A stretch of 64,000 nucleotides of DNA from Tetrapyrgos nigripes. Lineage: Eukaryota; Basidiomycota; Agaricomycetes; Agaricales; Campanellaceae. The stretch is taken from the NCBI GenBank assembly GCA_013368315.1, contig JAACJM010000271.1:1-64000 (forward strand). The letters are read 5' to 3'. The translations under genes and the position numbers were made by a program. The notes under the pieces were generated by a model, which made no database searches, was not told where the DNA came from, and saw nothing but the letters and a program-made list of their open reading frames with translations. Of this stretch, positions 22,451 through 34,474 are shown piece after piece (position 1 is the first letter of the stretch; each line of letters opens with the position of its first letter).

Positions 22451-22534
22451 CCGGTCTCAGGTAGGCTGACTGCACAGCCCTTGGCCTTAATTCTGACTGC
22501 ATGAAAATGTTCCCACCACCGTAGTATTTCCTCT

Positions 22535-22677
22535 TTTCTGTGTTGAAGTTCTTTCACACGAAACGGACCTCCAATCGCATCCTGTCGTTTTGGGTAGACG
22601 GCGGAATATTTATTCCAAGCTTTCACGGGATAAATATTCGTGTTGGGGGTGTCCAGAAGGATTTAGATACGACAACC
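22535..22677 (-). repeat. Split direct repeat B2
   Basis: 143 bp, same as 23055-23197 except for seven substitutions, six of them transitions at CpG. Confidence 0.9.
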
Positions 22678-22911
22678 TAGACTTCTGGACAACAGACTGC
22701 TGTAGATCCGTGTGACAATATGACTATGATTGTGTAATTTTGGAAATGAAGGTTAGTCTTTTGTTAATTCGGTAGTAAAATAAACAAGGGAGGAGATATG
22801 GGGGCGGTGGAGGGTAATCGATGTGAGAGGTTAGTATGTATGTGTAGAGAAGGTGAAAGTGAAATTGGTGTAAGCATAGAGGAATGGAGGTGAGAAGGGG
22901 ATGGTGGCGGG

Positions 22912-23054
22912 TCGAAGAAAGCTTTGTTAAGCTCAGGAGATATATCCGAAGAAGATGGAGGTAAGAGGTTAAGAAGCGACCAGGTCACGTTATCGTGATG
23001 ACAGAAACTTAACATCCGAAAATACATTCTCTTTCCTTCGTCATAGAATTTCAC
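22912..23054 (-). repeat. Split direct repeat A2
   Basis: 143 bp, identical to 28792-28934. Begins TCGAAGAAAGCTTTGTTAAG and ends ATAGAATTTCAC on the plus strand. Confidence 0.95.
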
Positions 23055-23197
23055 TTTCTGTGTTGAAGTTCTTTCACATGAAACGGACCTCCAATTGCAT
23101 CCTGTCGTTTTGGGTAGACGGCGGAATATTTATTCCGAGCTTTCACAGGATAAATATTCATGTCGGGGGTGTCCAGGAGGATTTAGATACGACAACC
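23055..23197 (-). repeat. Split direct repeat B1
   Basis: 143 bp, directly next to A2. Begins TTTCTGTGTTGAAGTTCTTT on the plus strand. Confidence 0.9.
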
Positions 23198-23430
23198 CGA
23201 AGCTCAAGAGCTAGCCGAAGCGCGTCATATCAGACTGAGGAGACACCCAAAGACTGAAGGTCAAGAAGAGGCAAAACGACAAGAGCTGTTATGTATTTGC
23301 ATGTGAACTAGGCATAAGGTAAGGACAGTGTAAGATAACTGGTTAGGTATAGAATAGTATGATGTAGGTAGATGTTACAATCAAGTAGCTTATGTTTAAA
23401 CATAATTGAAATGAGGGAGGAAGGTAGGAT

Positions 23431-24606
23431 TTAGGCATTGAGACATTGGTGCAAGCGGTTGCGAGCATGTACTCTGTCGATGTGAACGGTAGCACAGGTG
23501 TGGAGGTCCCTCCAGTAACGTGTGAAGGCACTAGACTTCCAACGACCACACATCTTGACGTATTCTGGATTGACGCTGTCTTGGAGGAGAAGGGATGTGC
23601 TGCCGATGCGGAAGGAATGGCCCGTGAACCTGGGGTAGCCTTCCTTCTCCCATACTTCGTTGCATAGGGCTAAGAAGTAGGACTTCGTCATTACTTTGAG
23701 CTTGCCGGAGTCGTCTCGGTATGACATGAAAGGATCTTGAGGGGAGAGACGGTTGGCACGGACGTGTGCGTGAGTAGCCTTCGTAGCGTTTAGGGATCCA
23801 TGGTATGCGTGTATGTGCACTTCATCGCCTTTGAAGATCTCCGTCTTAGTGCTGGGGAGGAACATGGCCATAGGACCGTATTTGGACTGGGGTGTGGGAG
23901 GGGGAAGTTCTTGAACGTCCTGCACTCGAGGGTGTTTGGAAGGGTCGAAGAGGCGAGGATCAGAATTTTTGGGAAAGAGTTCACCTATAGGATGTATTAG
24001 TGAGTGGGGAGGATACTAGGATTGTGGTCACTCACCACAACGGAGTTGACCAAGGATACTGCACTTGGAACCAGCGTTAGCACACTTGTGGTCACTTCAA
24101 GTCGAGGTGGACCAGGCGGTGTGTAAGCTGCGCATCATGTCTTTGGTGACTGGAGGACGCTCGGGACGATGGGAGGAGGGAGGGGCTTGATGGTCTATGC
24201 CAGTGAGTGCACGTCGTAGGAGATCGGCGCCATTCCATTTGAACCCTAGATTGAGATGCCATGACTTGAGGGCACTTATCTTCGCTTTGACTGTACCGCC
24301 AGCGCGTCGGCCGAGGAAAGATGCAGCGAATTCGCATAGGAATGTTTCAGGAGCGGGGAGGACTTCATCGGGATGAAGACCCATGTCGTTTGCCCAAACG
24401 GCGAATTCTGTCACGATGAGTTGTTGACGACGACGGGTTTCGGACACCACAGAGCCTGCAATAGCAGCAGCTGCAGCGTCGGAGAGATTTGGATTGCGGA
24501 GGGTGTTGAAATGAGGTTCGACGGCGAATTTTGGAGGGAGTGAACTCGACCGTTTCTGGGGAAGCGTCTTAGGGCAATTTGGAGAAAGTGATCTGCAGCG
24601 AGGCAT
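23431..24606 (-). CDS. Tyrosine recombinase of the Ngaro-like element
   Basis: The N-terminal part starts at the ATG 24606 (MPRCRSLSPNCPKTLPQK) and includes a helical core-binding region (VSETRRRQQLIVTEFAVWAN, AKISALKSWHLNLGFKWNG). The catalytic part is read to 23431: GQLRCGEL supplies the first Arg, GHSFRIGSTSLLLQ the H-x-x-R pair, GRWKSSAFTRYWRDL the Trp/His position and the nucleophilic Tyr. A GTGAGT...TATAG intron at about 24035-23985 joins them. A TGA at 24097-24099 lies just before the first Arg block. The enzyme would integrate the circular DNA copy. Apart from that stop the motif set is complete. Confidence 0.8.
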
Positions 24607-24812
24607 GTTGGAAGAGTGTATGGAATGGAGTAGTGATAGTTGGTGTAGTGATTGTTGAAGGAAAGGAATGAATTGGATGATTTGTTTGACGTTGACTTCA
24701 GTATTTGAGGCTTGCTAACCGTGAGACTTTCGTTTCTAGGAGTTCCAAGTTTGTAGATATTAAAAGGTACAGGTAAGGTACAGTAGGAAAGGAAGCTCAT
24801 TGAGAGAACGAA

Positions 24813-26700
24813 TTAATCTACGTTAATTGGAGCTATGCACAGATCGTGGTAGTCTACAGACTTCTGAAGGTATGGAGATAATTCTTTCGGAATTTTGGGA
24901 GGACGGGGATGTAAGGTATCTCCAGATGGGAATACTCCTCTTGATGGTGCGTCAGCTATATTAGTGGCTGAAGGAATCCATTCTACAGATAACCATATGG
25001 AGTGCTCTTGCATTGAGGATACGATGCGATGTAGTGAAGCGTTCTGAGCTGGGCCGTGGGAGTAGCCGGCTTTGAGGGCTCCAACGACACCTTGATTGTC
25101 CAAGAGTATCTTAATGTGAGTATCCTTGACATGAGACGTTACAAGTGTGAGAATTGCGAGTTCGATGGCTACCATTTCGGACCATCCAATATGGCGGCCA
25201 TCACCGGACCAATTTGGTTTGTATTGCCATGCTAGCCAGCGGTTGTTGAGGATGAGTCCAATGCCCCAGGATGTTGATGCGTCAACGAAGAGGATGATGG
25301 ATTCGTTAATTTGAGGAGGGTTTACGATGTGGAGGCCTAGGAAGTCAAGTTTTAACTGGTCTAACCACCAGCGTAGATTGTCTTCCATGGCTTTAGTGTG
25401 ACAGTGACGTACAAAATGGTGTTCGGTGGACTTGAAACCGGAGACGAAACGGTGGAGAGAAGCGAGATAAGAACGACCTTGTGGGGCTACCAAAGTGACG
25501 TGTTGTAAGGTGCCTACCATGGATTCAGCGTCTTCCTTAGTATGGGATGGGGATGAAAGGAAAGTGGATATCTTCATGGAGTATTTTGTCTTCTTGTTTT
25601 GAGGTAACTCGACAGTTTTCTTCTCGATGTTCCAAAAGAATCCGATGTACGTGAAGAAGACAGCAAAGGCTACGAACTTCAGCAGGGCCCAGGGCCAACC
25701 TAGTTCCTCGGCTATGGACCAGACCAGATTTTCGTCATAGGCGTATTCGTAAATTCCATTACCGAGAGACAGGCGTGGGTATCGGAAGAAAATGAAATCG
25801 TCAACCCACTTGATGAGGGCTTCGACACCTGGGTGATTGCAAGGAGAGCAAAGGACAGGATCAGTAAAGTACATGGAATATGAGTTAAAGGATACACACC
25901 TGAGTTGAGGAGAATATGGACCATGGCATCGGCGACGAGGCCCCAAATCCCAGGTGAGGAGGCTTTGCCGAAGTTTAGGCACTGATCAAGGTGGACTAAG
26001 CCGTTAAAGAGAAGAGCAACAAAGTTGCGTGCAGAGGGATGTATAGGTATGTTACGAAAAGCTGCGTCAACGTCGAACACAGAGGCTTGGGTACCAGGAG
26101 GTGCATTGGCAATCAGTAGCCAGCACTCTGAGAAAGTTCCCCAAGCGCACTGGAACTTGTCCGTGTCGATTAGGGAATTAACGGAGTATATTTCAGGGTC
26201 AATGATAATAAGAGAAGGGTCGTGGTCGGTAGCGCAGGAGGTGGAGGAGGTGGAGGAGCTGGATGAAGGTGGGTTCAGGAGTCGCTGGATATGAGGAGGC
26301 GTGTGGGGATATGAATGGTTTATGATAATACGAAACTTGCCAGGTTTCTGCTCAATGACGGCAAGAGGAGATGTGCGGAAAGGTCCTATGATAGACTCGA
26401 GGTAGGACAGCTCAAAGCCGATGGAGATCCGTCCTTTGGCAATTTCGTCATTGAACTTCTCCGAGATGACATGAGAGTAGGTGGATGCAGATGGGTGATT
26501 CTTTGGAGTGAATGTGTGGGATAGCTTGTAATCCTCCACGCCGATGAGGAAACCGTCACGAAGGCCTTCTGGTACCTTCTTGAACTTCTCATAGCCATCG
26601 GTGGCGATGAGGAGTCTCGTCCAAGCTTCATGACGAAGCCTGGTGACGACTGGGAAAAGATTATGGTTTTTTGGAAGAGGGGTCGGATCTGGAAGAGGAG
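24813..26700 (-). CDS. Reverse transcriptase-RNase H of the Ngaro-like element
   Basis: The RT fingers and palm are read with GPFRTSPLAVIEQKPGKFR, FDVDAAFRNIPIHPSARNFV (first catalytic Asp), then a short intron near 25835-25900 and IKWVDDFIFFRYPRL (the x-x-D-D pair). RNase H follows: LFVDASTSWGIGLIL (first Asp), GWSEMVAIELAI (Glu), ILLDNQGVVGALK (Asp) and PSATNIADAPSR (final Asp). The order is usual for Ngaro and DIRS polyproteins. The start is uncertain because the upstream frame overlaps the Gag-like region. Confidence 0.85.
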
Positions 26701-28708
26701 TTGGATGAAGGATGGGTTTCAGAGGTATGGTCACTGGAGCCACATTGGCCACAGAGATGTTGGTACTGACACGAGGAGTAAGAGCAGCCGTTGCCGTTGT
26801 AACCGATGCAGTACATATGCTGCTGGGAATCTTTGAAAGCATTTCCAGATTTCTTGAGGAAATCGCTGGATCTGGGCCTGTGCTCTTTGTAGTGGTGAGG
26901 AAGCCCACACAACCAGCAGAGGAGCTGGAACCTGCGAGTGACGGCTCCGACGTTGTTGCCCTGAAAGGACGACTGGGTACCGCCTGAACTGGAGGATTGT
27001 GAGTGTGAGCTGCGACGATTGTCGTGTACCCAAACGGAAAGGTAAGAATTGATACCAGTAGGGAGAATCTTCGCAAAATGGGCACATTGGGAGACAATGG
27101 TATGGTGGTAGCGTGTCCAGACCGGCTCCCGGATCGGAGAGACAGAGATAGTCCACTTCTCAGAGGAGGCCTCCCAATCGAAGAGAGTGCGTTGTAGATA
27201 TAGTACGGCAGTGGGGAAATCATCGTAGAGAGTCTCGCTGTCAGCAATGGCCATGATCAGCATGTACCACCGGTCGGCAACCCAACGGGCAGTACCCAAA
27301 CCAACGTCCTTCCCACGTTTGTAGCGGTAGTTCTGGATAATCACAGGACGCAGGTTACGAGCAATGTCAGGAAGGTCAGACTCCTGGAGGAGGACGATGA
27401 AAGGAGACGTGATGAGGCCTTCGTTAGAACAAAGTACGGCGAGGAAGTCACGCATTAGACGAGCAGTGAAATGAGTCAAGGAGAGATGGTGACGCCAGTG
27501 GTCCCTGAGGTTGTGTGCCACCACCGTGGACATGTTGAAGGCCGAATTGGGTAGAGGACGCCGTTTGGACTCAGACACTGAGGAAGAGGAAGAAGACAAC
27601 GACAATGACGAGGAGGAGGAGGAGGAGGAGGAGGAGGAATCTGAGTCATAGTCGGTGTGACGACGCGACTTGGACTTGTGTGAGTGCTTCTTTGACTTGG
27701 ATTTTTTGCCATGCTTGGATCGCTTCTTGGAAGGTTTGGGCTTGTGTTTCTCCTGGGCGTGGAATTGTCGTCGGAATCATCGTCAGATGCTGGATATTTC
27801 TGACGAGCACCGGGATCTTTACGGGAGCATTTGGGACGGCGACGACTGGGGTCATCGAAGTCACCATGTCCAGCAGGATGGAATTGCTGGGGGAAGGATG
27901 GACCGGGATGGTCGTGAGAGCCAGGCTGAGAACGGAAAGATGGCTGTTGGGCACGACCTTTCCCTTTAGCTGCCGTTGGGATGCGAGGAGTACCAGACTC
28001 TGGAATGCTGGTGTCTTCGTCTCGGCGACGGCTGGGGCCAGCAGAGGGCTGACGTGGACCGTCGCCGCCAAAAGTGGGGGAACGACCACCGCCATTGGGA
28101 CCGTCGTCCTCGGAGACGTGGGAGGCTGCTGCTAGGATCTAGGTCAGGAACGGCAAAAAGGATCAGGAGAAGGATAGGAACTAACAGGACTGGGTGCCCC
28201 TGCGAGGACGACCCGTAGGAGAGATGTGGCCAGCGTGGGAAGCTCCTCCCTGATTCGGACGTCGAGAAGAATTGGCCTTAGGGTGCTTGGTAGCACCGTC
28301 AGGGTCATCTTCGCTGTGTACCGAAACATCACACCCCAAAGGGCGACGACGAGGGAAAGTAGGAGGGGAGCTAGCTGCCCGGGACACAGCCCTAGGAGGC
28401 TGGGCACCACCAAGGCCAGGATCAGGACCAGGACCAGGAGGGGTAGGAGGAAGACGAGGGGACTCCGGTTCGATGAACTGGTCCTCGGGAAATTCCTCGT
28501 TACTGCCAATGCTGGCCTCAGGGTCGAGTGGACCGCCTTGGGCAGCAGGACCGAATGCTTGATCTGCCAAAGGCGGATCGTCAGCAGGAAGGAATTCACC
28601 GAGAGGACGCGTGAAACGGCTGTTGGCACCACGAGGGGCACGGCGGGAGCCAGGAACGGGTTGGAAAGGTGGTTGCAAACCGGGAGGAGGGACAGGAACG
28701 GAGGTCAT
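26640..28708 (-). CDS. Gag-like protein of the Ngaro-like element
   Basis: The first exon starts at ATG 28708, just inside A1 (MTSVPVPPPGLQPPFQPVPG) and is Pro-rich. An intron near 28180-28140 leads to a Ser/Arg/Pro-rich stretch. The C-terminal block (27605-26661) contains LTHFTARLMRDFLAV, RWVADRWYMLIMAIA and a Cys-rich end (MYCIGYNGNGC, CQYQHLCGQCGSSDH) that may bind nucleic acid. A phase change near 27620 in a run of Ser codons is either an intron or an error-prone repeat. Role inferred from position and composition. Confidence 0.6.
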
Positions 28709-28791
28709 GGTAACAGAGAGGAACGCGTAAGAGATAACAAGAAAGAAGGCAGAGCTGTGACAAGGTATGAGGAGACGCGAGGTGAAGAGAC

Positions 28792-28934
28792 TCGAAGAAA
28801 GCTTTGTTAAGCTCAGGAGATATATCCGAAGAAGATGGAGGTAAGAGGTTAAGAAGCGACCAGGTCACGTTATCGTGATGACAGAAACTTAACATCCGAA
28901 AATACATTCTCTTTCCTTCGTCATAGAATTTCAC
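28792..28934 (-). repeat. Split direct repeat A1
   Basis: 143 bp, identical to A2 at 22912-23054. Forms the 5' end of the element. Confidence 0.95.
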
Positions 28935-30067
28935 CAACGTCGTCGTTGTGGCGTCACCTCCCACATTGGTCCCACTCTTCCTGCGGGCTGTGGCCAACAC
29001 CTGGCACAATTACCATAACACCCATTCAAGTCTCCACTCGCTGAACGGCCTCATGTCAGACTATTTTTGCTGGAGGTCCCTCCATTTTGCCCACTCTACT
29101 TGGGGAGTTGCCGAAGCTACCGCTTAGCTCATCACATGGCTGACATATGGCCAAACATGTAACCGCTGCATCAAAAAAGCCGCCAGAGATGTCAGGGACT
29201 GTTTCAAGTCGCCTCAAACAAGTCCTACTGGCACCTGGAACTTCGAGGTCCGACCCAGGTCCGGATCTTCTTGCCAACGCTGGACCCCGACCCGAACCTA
29301 CAGGTCCAGGTCTGGCCCGGCATAGCCACTGACCCCGGACCTGGGGATCAGTTCGGGGTCGGTTCAGGGCCACGAGGGCCATGGCCCTGACCAAGACTGC
29401 TGATCTCCTGTGTTTTGTTGTATCCAGATAAATATGCTTGTTTTTGCGTTCTCTTCTGCCCTCTTTAGTATGTTTTTGGCCATTGTGTGCAGGTTGATCC
29501 TAACCCGAAGCAAGAAGCCACTTCTACTTTCAGTGCTGTTAACCCCCGGTATCCGAGTATACCGGTCGCTTCGAAGTTACTCCGAAGTGAGAAGCTACTT
29601 CCACTTCTAGTACTGCTAACAGCTAACAGGAGGTTACTATAAGTAGAATGATTGTTGCGATCCATCCTACGACGCCACTTTACTACCACTTCTCGTCGTT
29701 TCCCTCTAGCACCTCATTCCGGGGAATATTTTTTGCCCTGTCCGTACATCAAGGCCCAGTACGGTAGACTCGAGTTTCCTATAGCCTACCTTCGTCAAGT
29801 TTCGGCTTGTTCAGATGTGCATCCTTTTTCTAATTTCTACCTTAGATCCCATACGGTGGGTGATCATGCGGTATATCTTCTTTGATACCAACAGTCACTT
29901 GCTCAAGTTGCGGTGCTATGTCAAGTGGTGAACTCTTCTTCGTCCCTCGAATCTGCCGTGTCACTTGTTGGAATCGTACTACCAGCACCCCACCCCAGGC
30001 AAGCCACAGACCCTCAGCCCCTGCTCCATCTCGCATTTTCTTGAGTGCCTGCAGCTCGTATCTTGAA
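28935..30067. other. Intergenic repeat debris
   Basis: 29210-29375 is GC-rich with repeated GGTCCGG/CCCGACC words like the ends of the hAT-type elements at 53 and 59 kb, probably a fragment. 29510-29640 contains two similar GAAGC(C/T)ACTTC(T/C)ACTT segments. No gene is supported. Confidence 0.4.
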
Positions 30068-31804
30068 GGGAACGATGGAGATGAACTTCTCAGCTCGATT
30101 ACTTTATCTTACGCACTCTTACTTCTCAGCAGGAGTCTCCTGCTAGATTTCGGTGTAAGTGTTATCTTTTACTAGCCCATTTGAATCACTCTGAACTGCT
30201 TTTACTCGGTCTACTGATCTTATTCTCCTACTGTTAGCTCACGGCTCTCAACAAGTAACATTGGTGGAATACGGAATACTACCATTGCCCACCGATCTCT
30301 GTGAATGGACGGTCACTCCAGAGATTACTCGTGTTGAAAGTGGAGTAGTGGCAGGGTTAGGAGTGACAGAGACCGGATTTGATTTCCCGCAAATGACGAT
30401 GCTGGCGACGACTACCATAGCAGGTGCTGCAGTGGGAATTACCCTCATGCGGAGTTTGTCTGGTGGAGAAACTTCCTTTTCCAGTCTTCTATAGATAGCT
30501 AATCACAACCTTTCTATTACACGCAGGCCGGCTGGCCGTATCAGAAAATGGATTCGACATCGTATGTACCGAGGCTCTGAGAGCAACAACTGGAATTAAA
30601 GCCGAACTCTTCTCCGACGGTGGCTTATATCAATGCTTCAGGGAATTTAACACGATTGCACCATTGATCACAAATGCATTAGTTGGAATTGGCAACGGAG
30701 AACAGGGGACATGTATACTAGTACAACTCGACGTGAATCGTGTACCGACAGCTACTAGGACCTTCACCGGACCGGGCATCACCCATGTACTCGCAATCGG
30801 GGATCAATTCAGGTAGGCCCGACAGTTTATCATCTTCAAGTCATACAAAATCATCTATTTTCCTCCCTGCCAGTGCAACATCTCTTGATCCTAATACGGG
30901 CATGAACAACTCCTCCTCCTCCTCCAATAACAACAACAACTTCTCCAGTGATGACCTTGGGCCCTTTTGGGATAACTTGGGAGCTGTCATCGGAACTTTC
31001 ACAGCTGTAGGCATCGTGGGGCTCTCTCTGATCGTCTTCCTCGTGGTGTTCACATGTCGTTGTCGCAAAGCACGAAGCAATGCTTCTTCAAGTTCAGAAA
31101 CGGAAACAGAGATAGAAAGCGTGACTCCTAGGATAGGGATTGATTCGTTCGGAGATCATCGTCGGTTGCAAGCACGAAGAAACCCCTCTTCGCAAATGGA
31201 ACAAATGGAAGCTGTCCTCGATGGTGAACTTGGAGATGCCGCGAGGATTGAGCCTTTCGACCTAAAGTATCACACTCCTGCGGCGCCTTCCATTTACGAT
31301 AATCCTACCCTTGGCCAGAGTTCATCATCGTCCTTCAGACCGTATGATCTTAAATACGAGCAGCAGGCTTTGCATACAGCAGGCCCGTCGGCTGGTCAGA
31401 CTACGGCTTCATCGGCTGGAAAAGCTGTGGCACACGTAGAACACCGTCCCTCAGCATCTCCTCAGGTTTCATCATCCACATCAGCATCCAATCCCCTAAT
31501 GGCCACTCGCAATTATACTCATTCTTCAATATCCCAAACCACATCCACCTCAACATTCCGTCAAATGCATCTGCGAGAAGAAGCCGACGATATTCGTCAC
31601 CAAATGCGAGAGCTCCAGCAAACAATGAGTGCGTCGAATGCTGGTGTACAGGGAATGCAATTAGCTATGACGAGGATGATGGCTCATATCCAGGCTTTGG
31701 AGGGTCAGTTGAATTCGGATTGGGCAAAAGGGTTGACCGATGAACCCCCACCGATGTATGCGCCCGCTGATTCGAGGACTCCGAATGCATTTGAGTCCTC
31801 CTAA
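30068..31804 (+). CDS. Single-pass membrane protein with Ser/Asn-rich stalk
   Basis: A hydrophobic leader-like stretch lies near 30090-30150. Later exons give an extracellular part (about 30240-30480 and 30529-30813, e.g. LAVSENGFDIVCTEALRATT and CILVQLDVNRVPTATRTFTG). A clear intron, AG|GTAGGC...TGCCAG (about 30814-30876), joins QF to SATSLDPNT. Then come Ser and Asn runs, a membrane helix (IGTFTAVGIVGLSLIVFLVV), a CRCRKAR stop-transfer, and a long Ser/Thr/Gln-rich cytoplasmic tail ending ADSRTPNAFESS at 31804, with a coiled-coil-like piece (ADDIRHQMRELQQTM). Such stalk-plus-tail proteins are common in mushrooms and largely uncharacterised. First exon and one splice site near 30490 are uncertain. 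Confidence 0.6.
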
Positions 31805-32500
31805 CCCGTTAATGTGCTTTGATGACGAGCTTAGTACTTCCAGAAGGTAATTTCAGGGAATAGATGTATCTCGGTTAACTTACTCTTGTTACGAGTCCTA
31901 TTTATAGGACGAGTCTTATTGTGAGCTGAGATGGTCGCACTTATCGTATCCTGGGAACCTATTTACATATTTGAAAGTAGCCGATTATAGCCGGTATAAC
32001 CGTAGTCTAGACCGTCAACTTGATGAGTAAGCCGTCTGTACAGTTGTTTCCCAAGCCTCAATTGCTCCCCGCTCAACGGTAGTGAAGAACAGGCCAGGCT
32101 TCGTTCGGATTTTGATGTCTTTTCGGTGAGCAGACCATTGGTCGTTTTTTTTTTCCATAGGAGATCGGGATGTGAGTTCTGAGTATTTGGTATGGTAGTC
32201 CTTAGTTGTAGACAGTCTGCCGATTGTACTTACTGTCAATGTACGAAACAAGTCCTATAGCTCTTTTTTGTTCTTTTTTTTTTTTTCTTCCTTGCCTGCC
32301 CTAGGATCGATATTGACGCTAGGTGCGCTACACTGTGGTAGCTTGTTAGTCCTAACTGACATAGTCCGAAGTGCATAAAGTTAAGTTATTTTTTCCAACT
32401 CGTTTCACGTCTTACTGTCTAATTTACAATTGACATCTTCCGAAGTTGGGCCCTCGCTTCGCCTTCATCTTCGCCAGAATTTCCTATCTTTCTCTTCAGA
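31805..32500. other. Intergenic, low complexity
   Basis: AT-rich with T runs at about 32143 and 32270. No supported gene. It probably holds the 3' regions of the two convergent genes on either side. Confidence 0.4.
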
Positions 32501-33720
32501 GATTTCGTATTGTTGATATTCACAGCAATAGATCAATCAAAGACAGCTGTAAATGTGAGTTAGCATCTGTACAACGTTTTTCGATTAACTCTTACATCAG
32601 TAAACGCCGTGTTAAGCAAAGTCAATGACCTTAGCACAGCGCAGGGCCTGTATCTCTTTGGTCCACCTTTGCTAGGAACAGACACAATCATCAGTGTGAA
32701 TTGTGCTTCGACTATATCACCAACTCGGAATTTAGCTGGAGAGATTGAGGGGAAGCTTCGTAAGACATCAGTATTTCTTTATCAATTCAGAGGTATATGC
32801 CCCACTCACCGATTACAGCCATCTGTTTTACACACCAGTTCAGCATACTCGACTCTGTTATCCTCCGTGTGCACATATTCGTTGCCCGTCACTTTAGCTA
32901 GGTATCCACATGGGTCGACTACATCACCGATGGGTAGTGCTGCTTCAAATGGTGCGAGTTTCCGAGACGTCAAATAACGATTGCTGAGATCCAGGGTGGG
33001 TTCTCCGTTTTGATATTGCGAAACAAACATGATTGTTTGAACGGAACCTTCTGGTAGATTGCGACGTAGGTTGGTGTCGATACTTACAATACCGTCAATG
33101 GCTTCCTGGAATCCGCCAGCCCCAAAACCGCACAATGTTACCGCTTGTCTAAGGTGTGCCACTTTCGTAGCTCTGCACAAACGGACATTAATATCATTGA
33201 GATCTAGGTGATTCAGTCTGCTACACACCGTTTGATCTCCTTTGTAAAAGGTGGTAGATCTTTTGCAACTATGATACCTTGAATGCTTATGACCACTTCT
33301 TCCGCATCGCCGTTTTCATTACTGACAACTCGCCAAGCTTCAGGTGTCCCAGCGCACATCGTAGTCATATGTTCTGGCCAAGTCGAAAGCTATTCCGAGT
33401 GCTAATGTGAGTATTTAGAAATCTTACAACCTTATATCAATACTTACACTGGTAAAATTTGCTGCATTCGTACGCGCATGCTCTGCCCCTTTCCTTTCCA
33501 TTGTGATTTTCTCTAATGCACGTTCTAGTGGTAGATGTCCTGATGAGCAATACCTAGGCAGTGAAATAGAGACCTTGAACTAACTGGCAAGTTCTACGTT
33601 GTAATTTGAGTTCATCGGAAAACAAAGATGGATGTGGATGTTTGAGCGGTAAGAAGGATATTGAAGTGATGTACCAATTCTGATTCCTCCACCTATCAAG
33701 ATCCGTCTTGGTTTGTCAAC
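32500..33720 (-). CDS. Conserved hypothetical protein of Agaricomycetes
   Basis: Exons on the minus strand: about 33560-33450 (HLPLERALEKITMERKGAEH), 33395-33233 (EAWRVVSNENGDAEEVVIS to PPFTKEIKR), 33180-32808 (IVSIDTNLRRNLPEGSVQTI, YQNGEPTLDLSNRYLTSRK, LAKVTGNEYVHTEDNRVEYA) and 32760-32600 (FRVGDIVEAQFTLMIV, CAVLRSLTLLNTAF). The ending with GDIVEAQ and an LRSLTLLN strand recalls a widespread mushroom family of unknown function. No catalytic motif or signal is visible. Introns are canonical, but the piece at 33180-33240 has doubtful frames. Confidence 0.5.
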
Positions 33721-34474
33721 CTCGCAACTCTGTCATAGTGATGGAATGTGGATTTGGAGAAGTCTAGACACAATGTGGAGTGTGCTATTCTACCGCGTAA
33801 GTTCCTTTCCTCAGCAAAGATTCAAGATCCAAAGACCTCGGCTTTGCATACTTTCTTGCAGTTTAACTCGAGTTCCGTTAATTTCAGTCAAAGAGCGGCC
33901 TGTCGTCAATAGAAATCAAATCCACGGGGTGCCATCTCTTCCGCAGTTTTCCCGTAGTTGTGTTCTTATGACTACGCCATTATTCATTATCGTCTTCGCA
34001 CTATTTCTTTTCTTGGAATGATACTGTGTATGTCAGTATTTTCTCACCTGTCCCCTCCACATAACGCTCTAGCCCTCAAATCTGTTTGTCAGGACTGCAT
34101 TGCACCTGGCATTCTCTTTCGGATAATTTATCCTATCATGCTCTGATCAGTCGATCAGCATTCAGGTCCGTAGCCATATTCTCATGAGTACTATCATCAT
34201 CGCAGTATTTCCTTTTTGGAATTATACGATGTTTGTTAACGTTTTCTCATCTTTCCTTTACACCTACCGAGAAAGTTCTACCCACGTAAACCCTCTGACC
34301 CCCAAATCTGATTATCGGTCTGCGTCTCACCTGATTTTTTCTTTCGGATAATCTACCCTATCGAGTTCTAATCAGTTGTTCAAATTTTGCTGGTGACTCG
34401 TTTCCGTTGTATAAAGTGCAATGATAATTTTGGTGTACTCAACTCGTTCTGCCCCACCTTTGAACACATCTTCC

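Larger units (their letters stand above)
16443..22483. mobile_element. 6.0-kb DNA transposon, 8-bp duplications, P-element-like
   Basis: Inverted ends start CAAGGGCTGTGCAG and resume at GACCGGAC about 10 bp further in. GCCTTAAT is duplicated at 16435-16442 and 22484-22491. One large minus-strand gene fills the element. The CA start, 8-bp duplication and a DDE-type transposase with a DWKHVFKRFRN block resemble the P-element/THAP9 superfamily, but the zinc-finger set differs, so the superfamily is provisional. Confidence 0.75.
22535..28934 (-). mobile_element. Ngaro-like tyrosine-recombinase retrotransposon
   Basis: Read on the minus strand the order is A1 (28934-28792), Gag-like, RT/RNase H and tyrosine recombinase genes, B1 (23197-23055), A2 (23054-22912), B2 (22677-22535). 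All four repeats are 143 bp. A1 and A2 are identical and B1 and B2 differ at seven positions. B1 directly abuts A2. This split direct repeat plan is diagnostic of the Ngaro/PAT branch of DIRS-type retrotransposons. The element is about 6.4 kb. Confidence 0.9.

Noticed and set aside
27605..28810. Plus-strand Arg-rich frames
   Set aside because: They are the antisense shadow of the Pro/Ser-rich Gag-like region.
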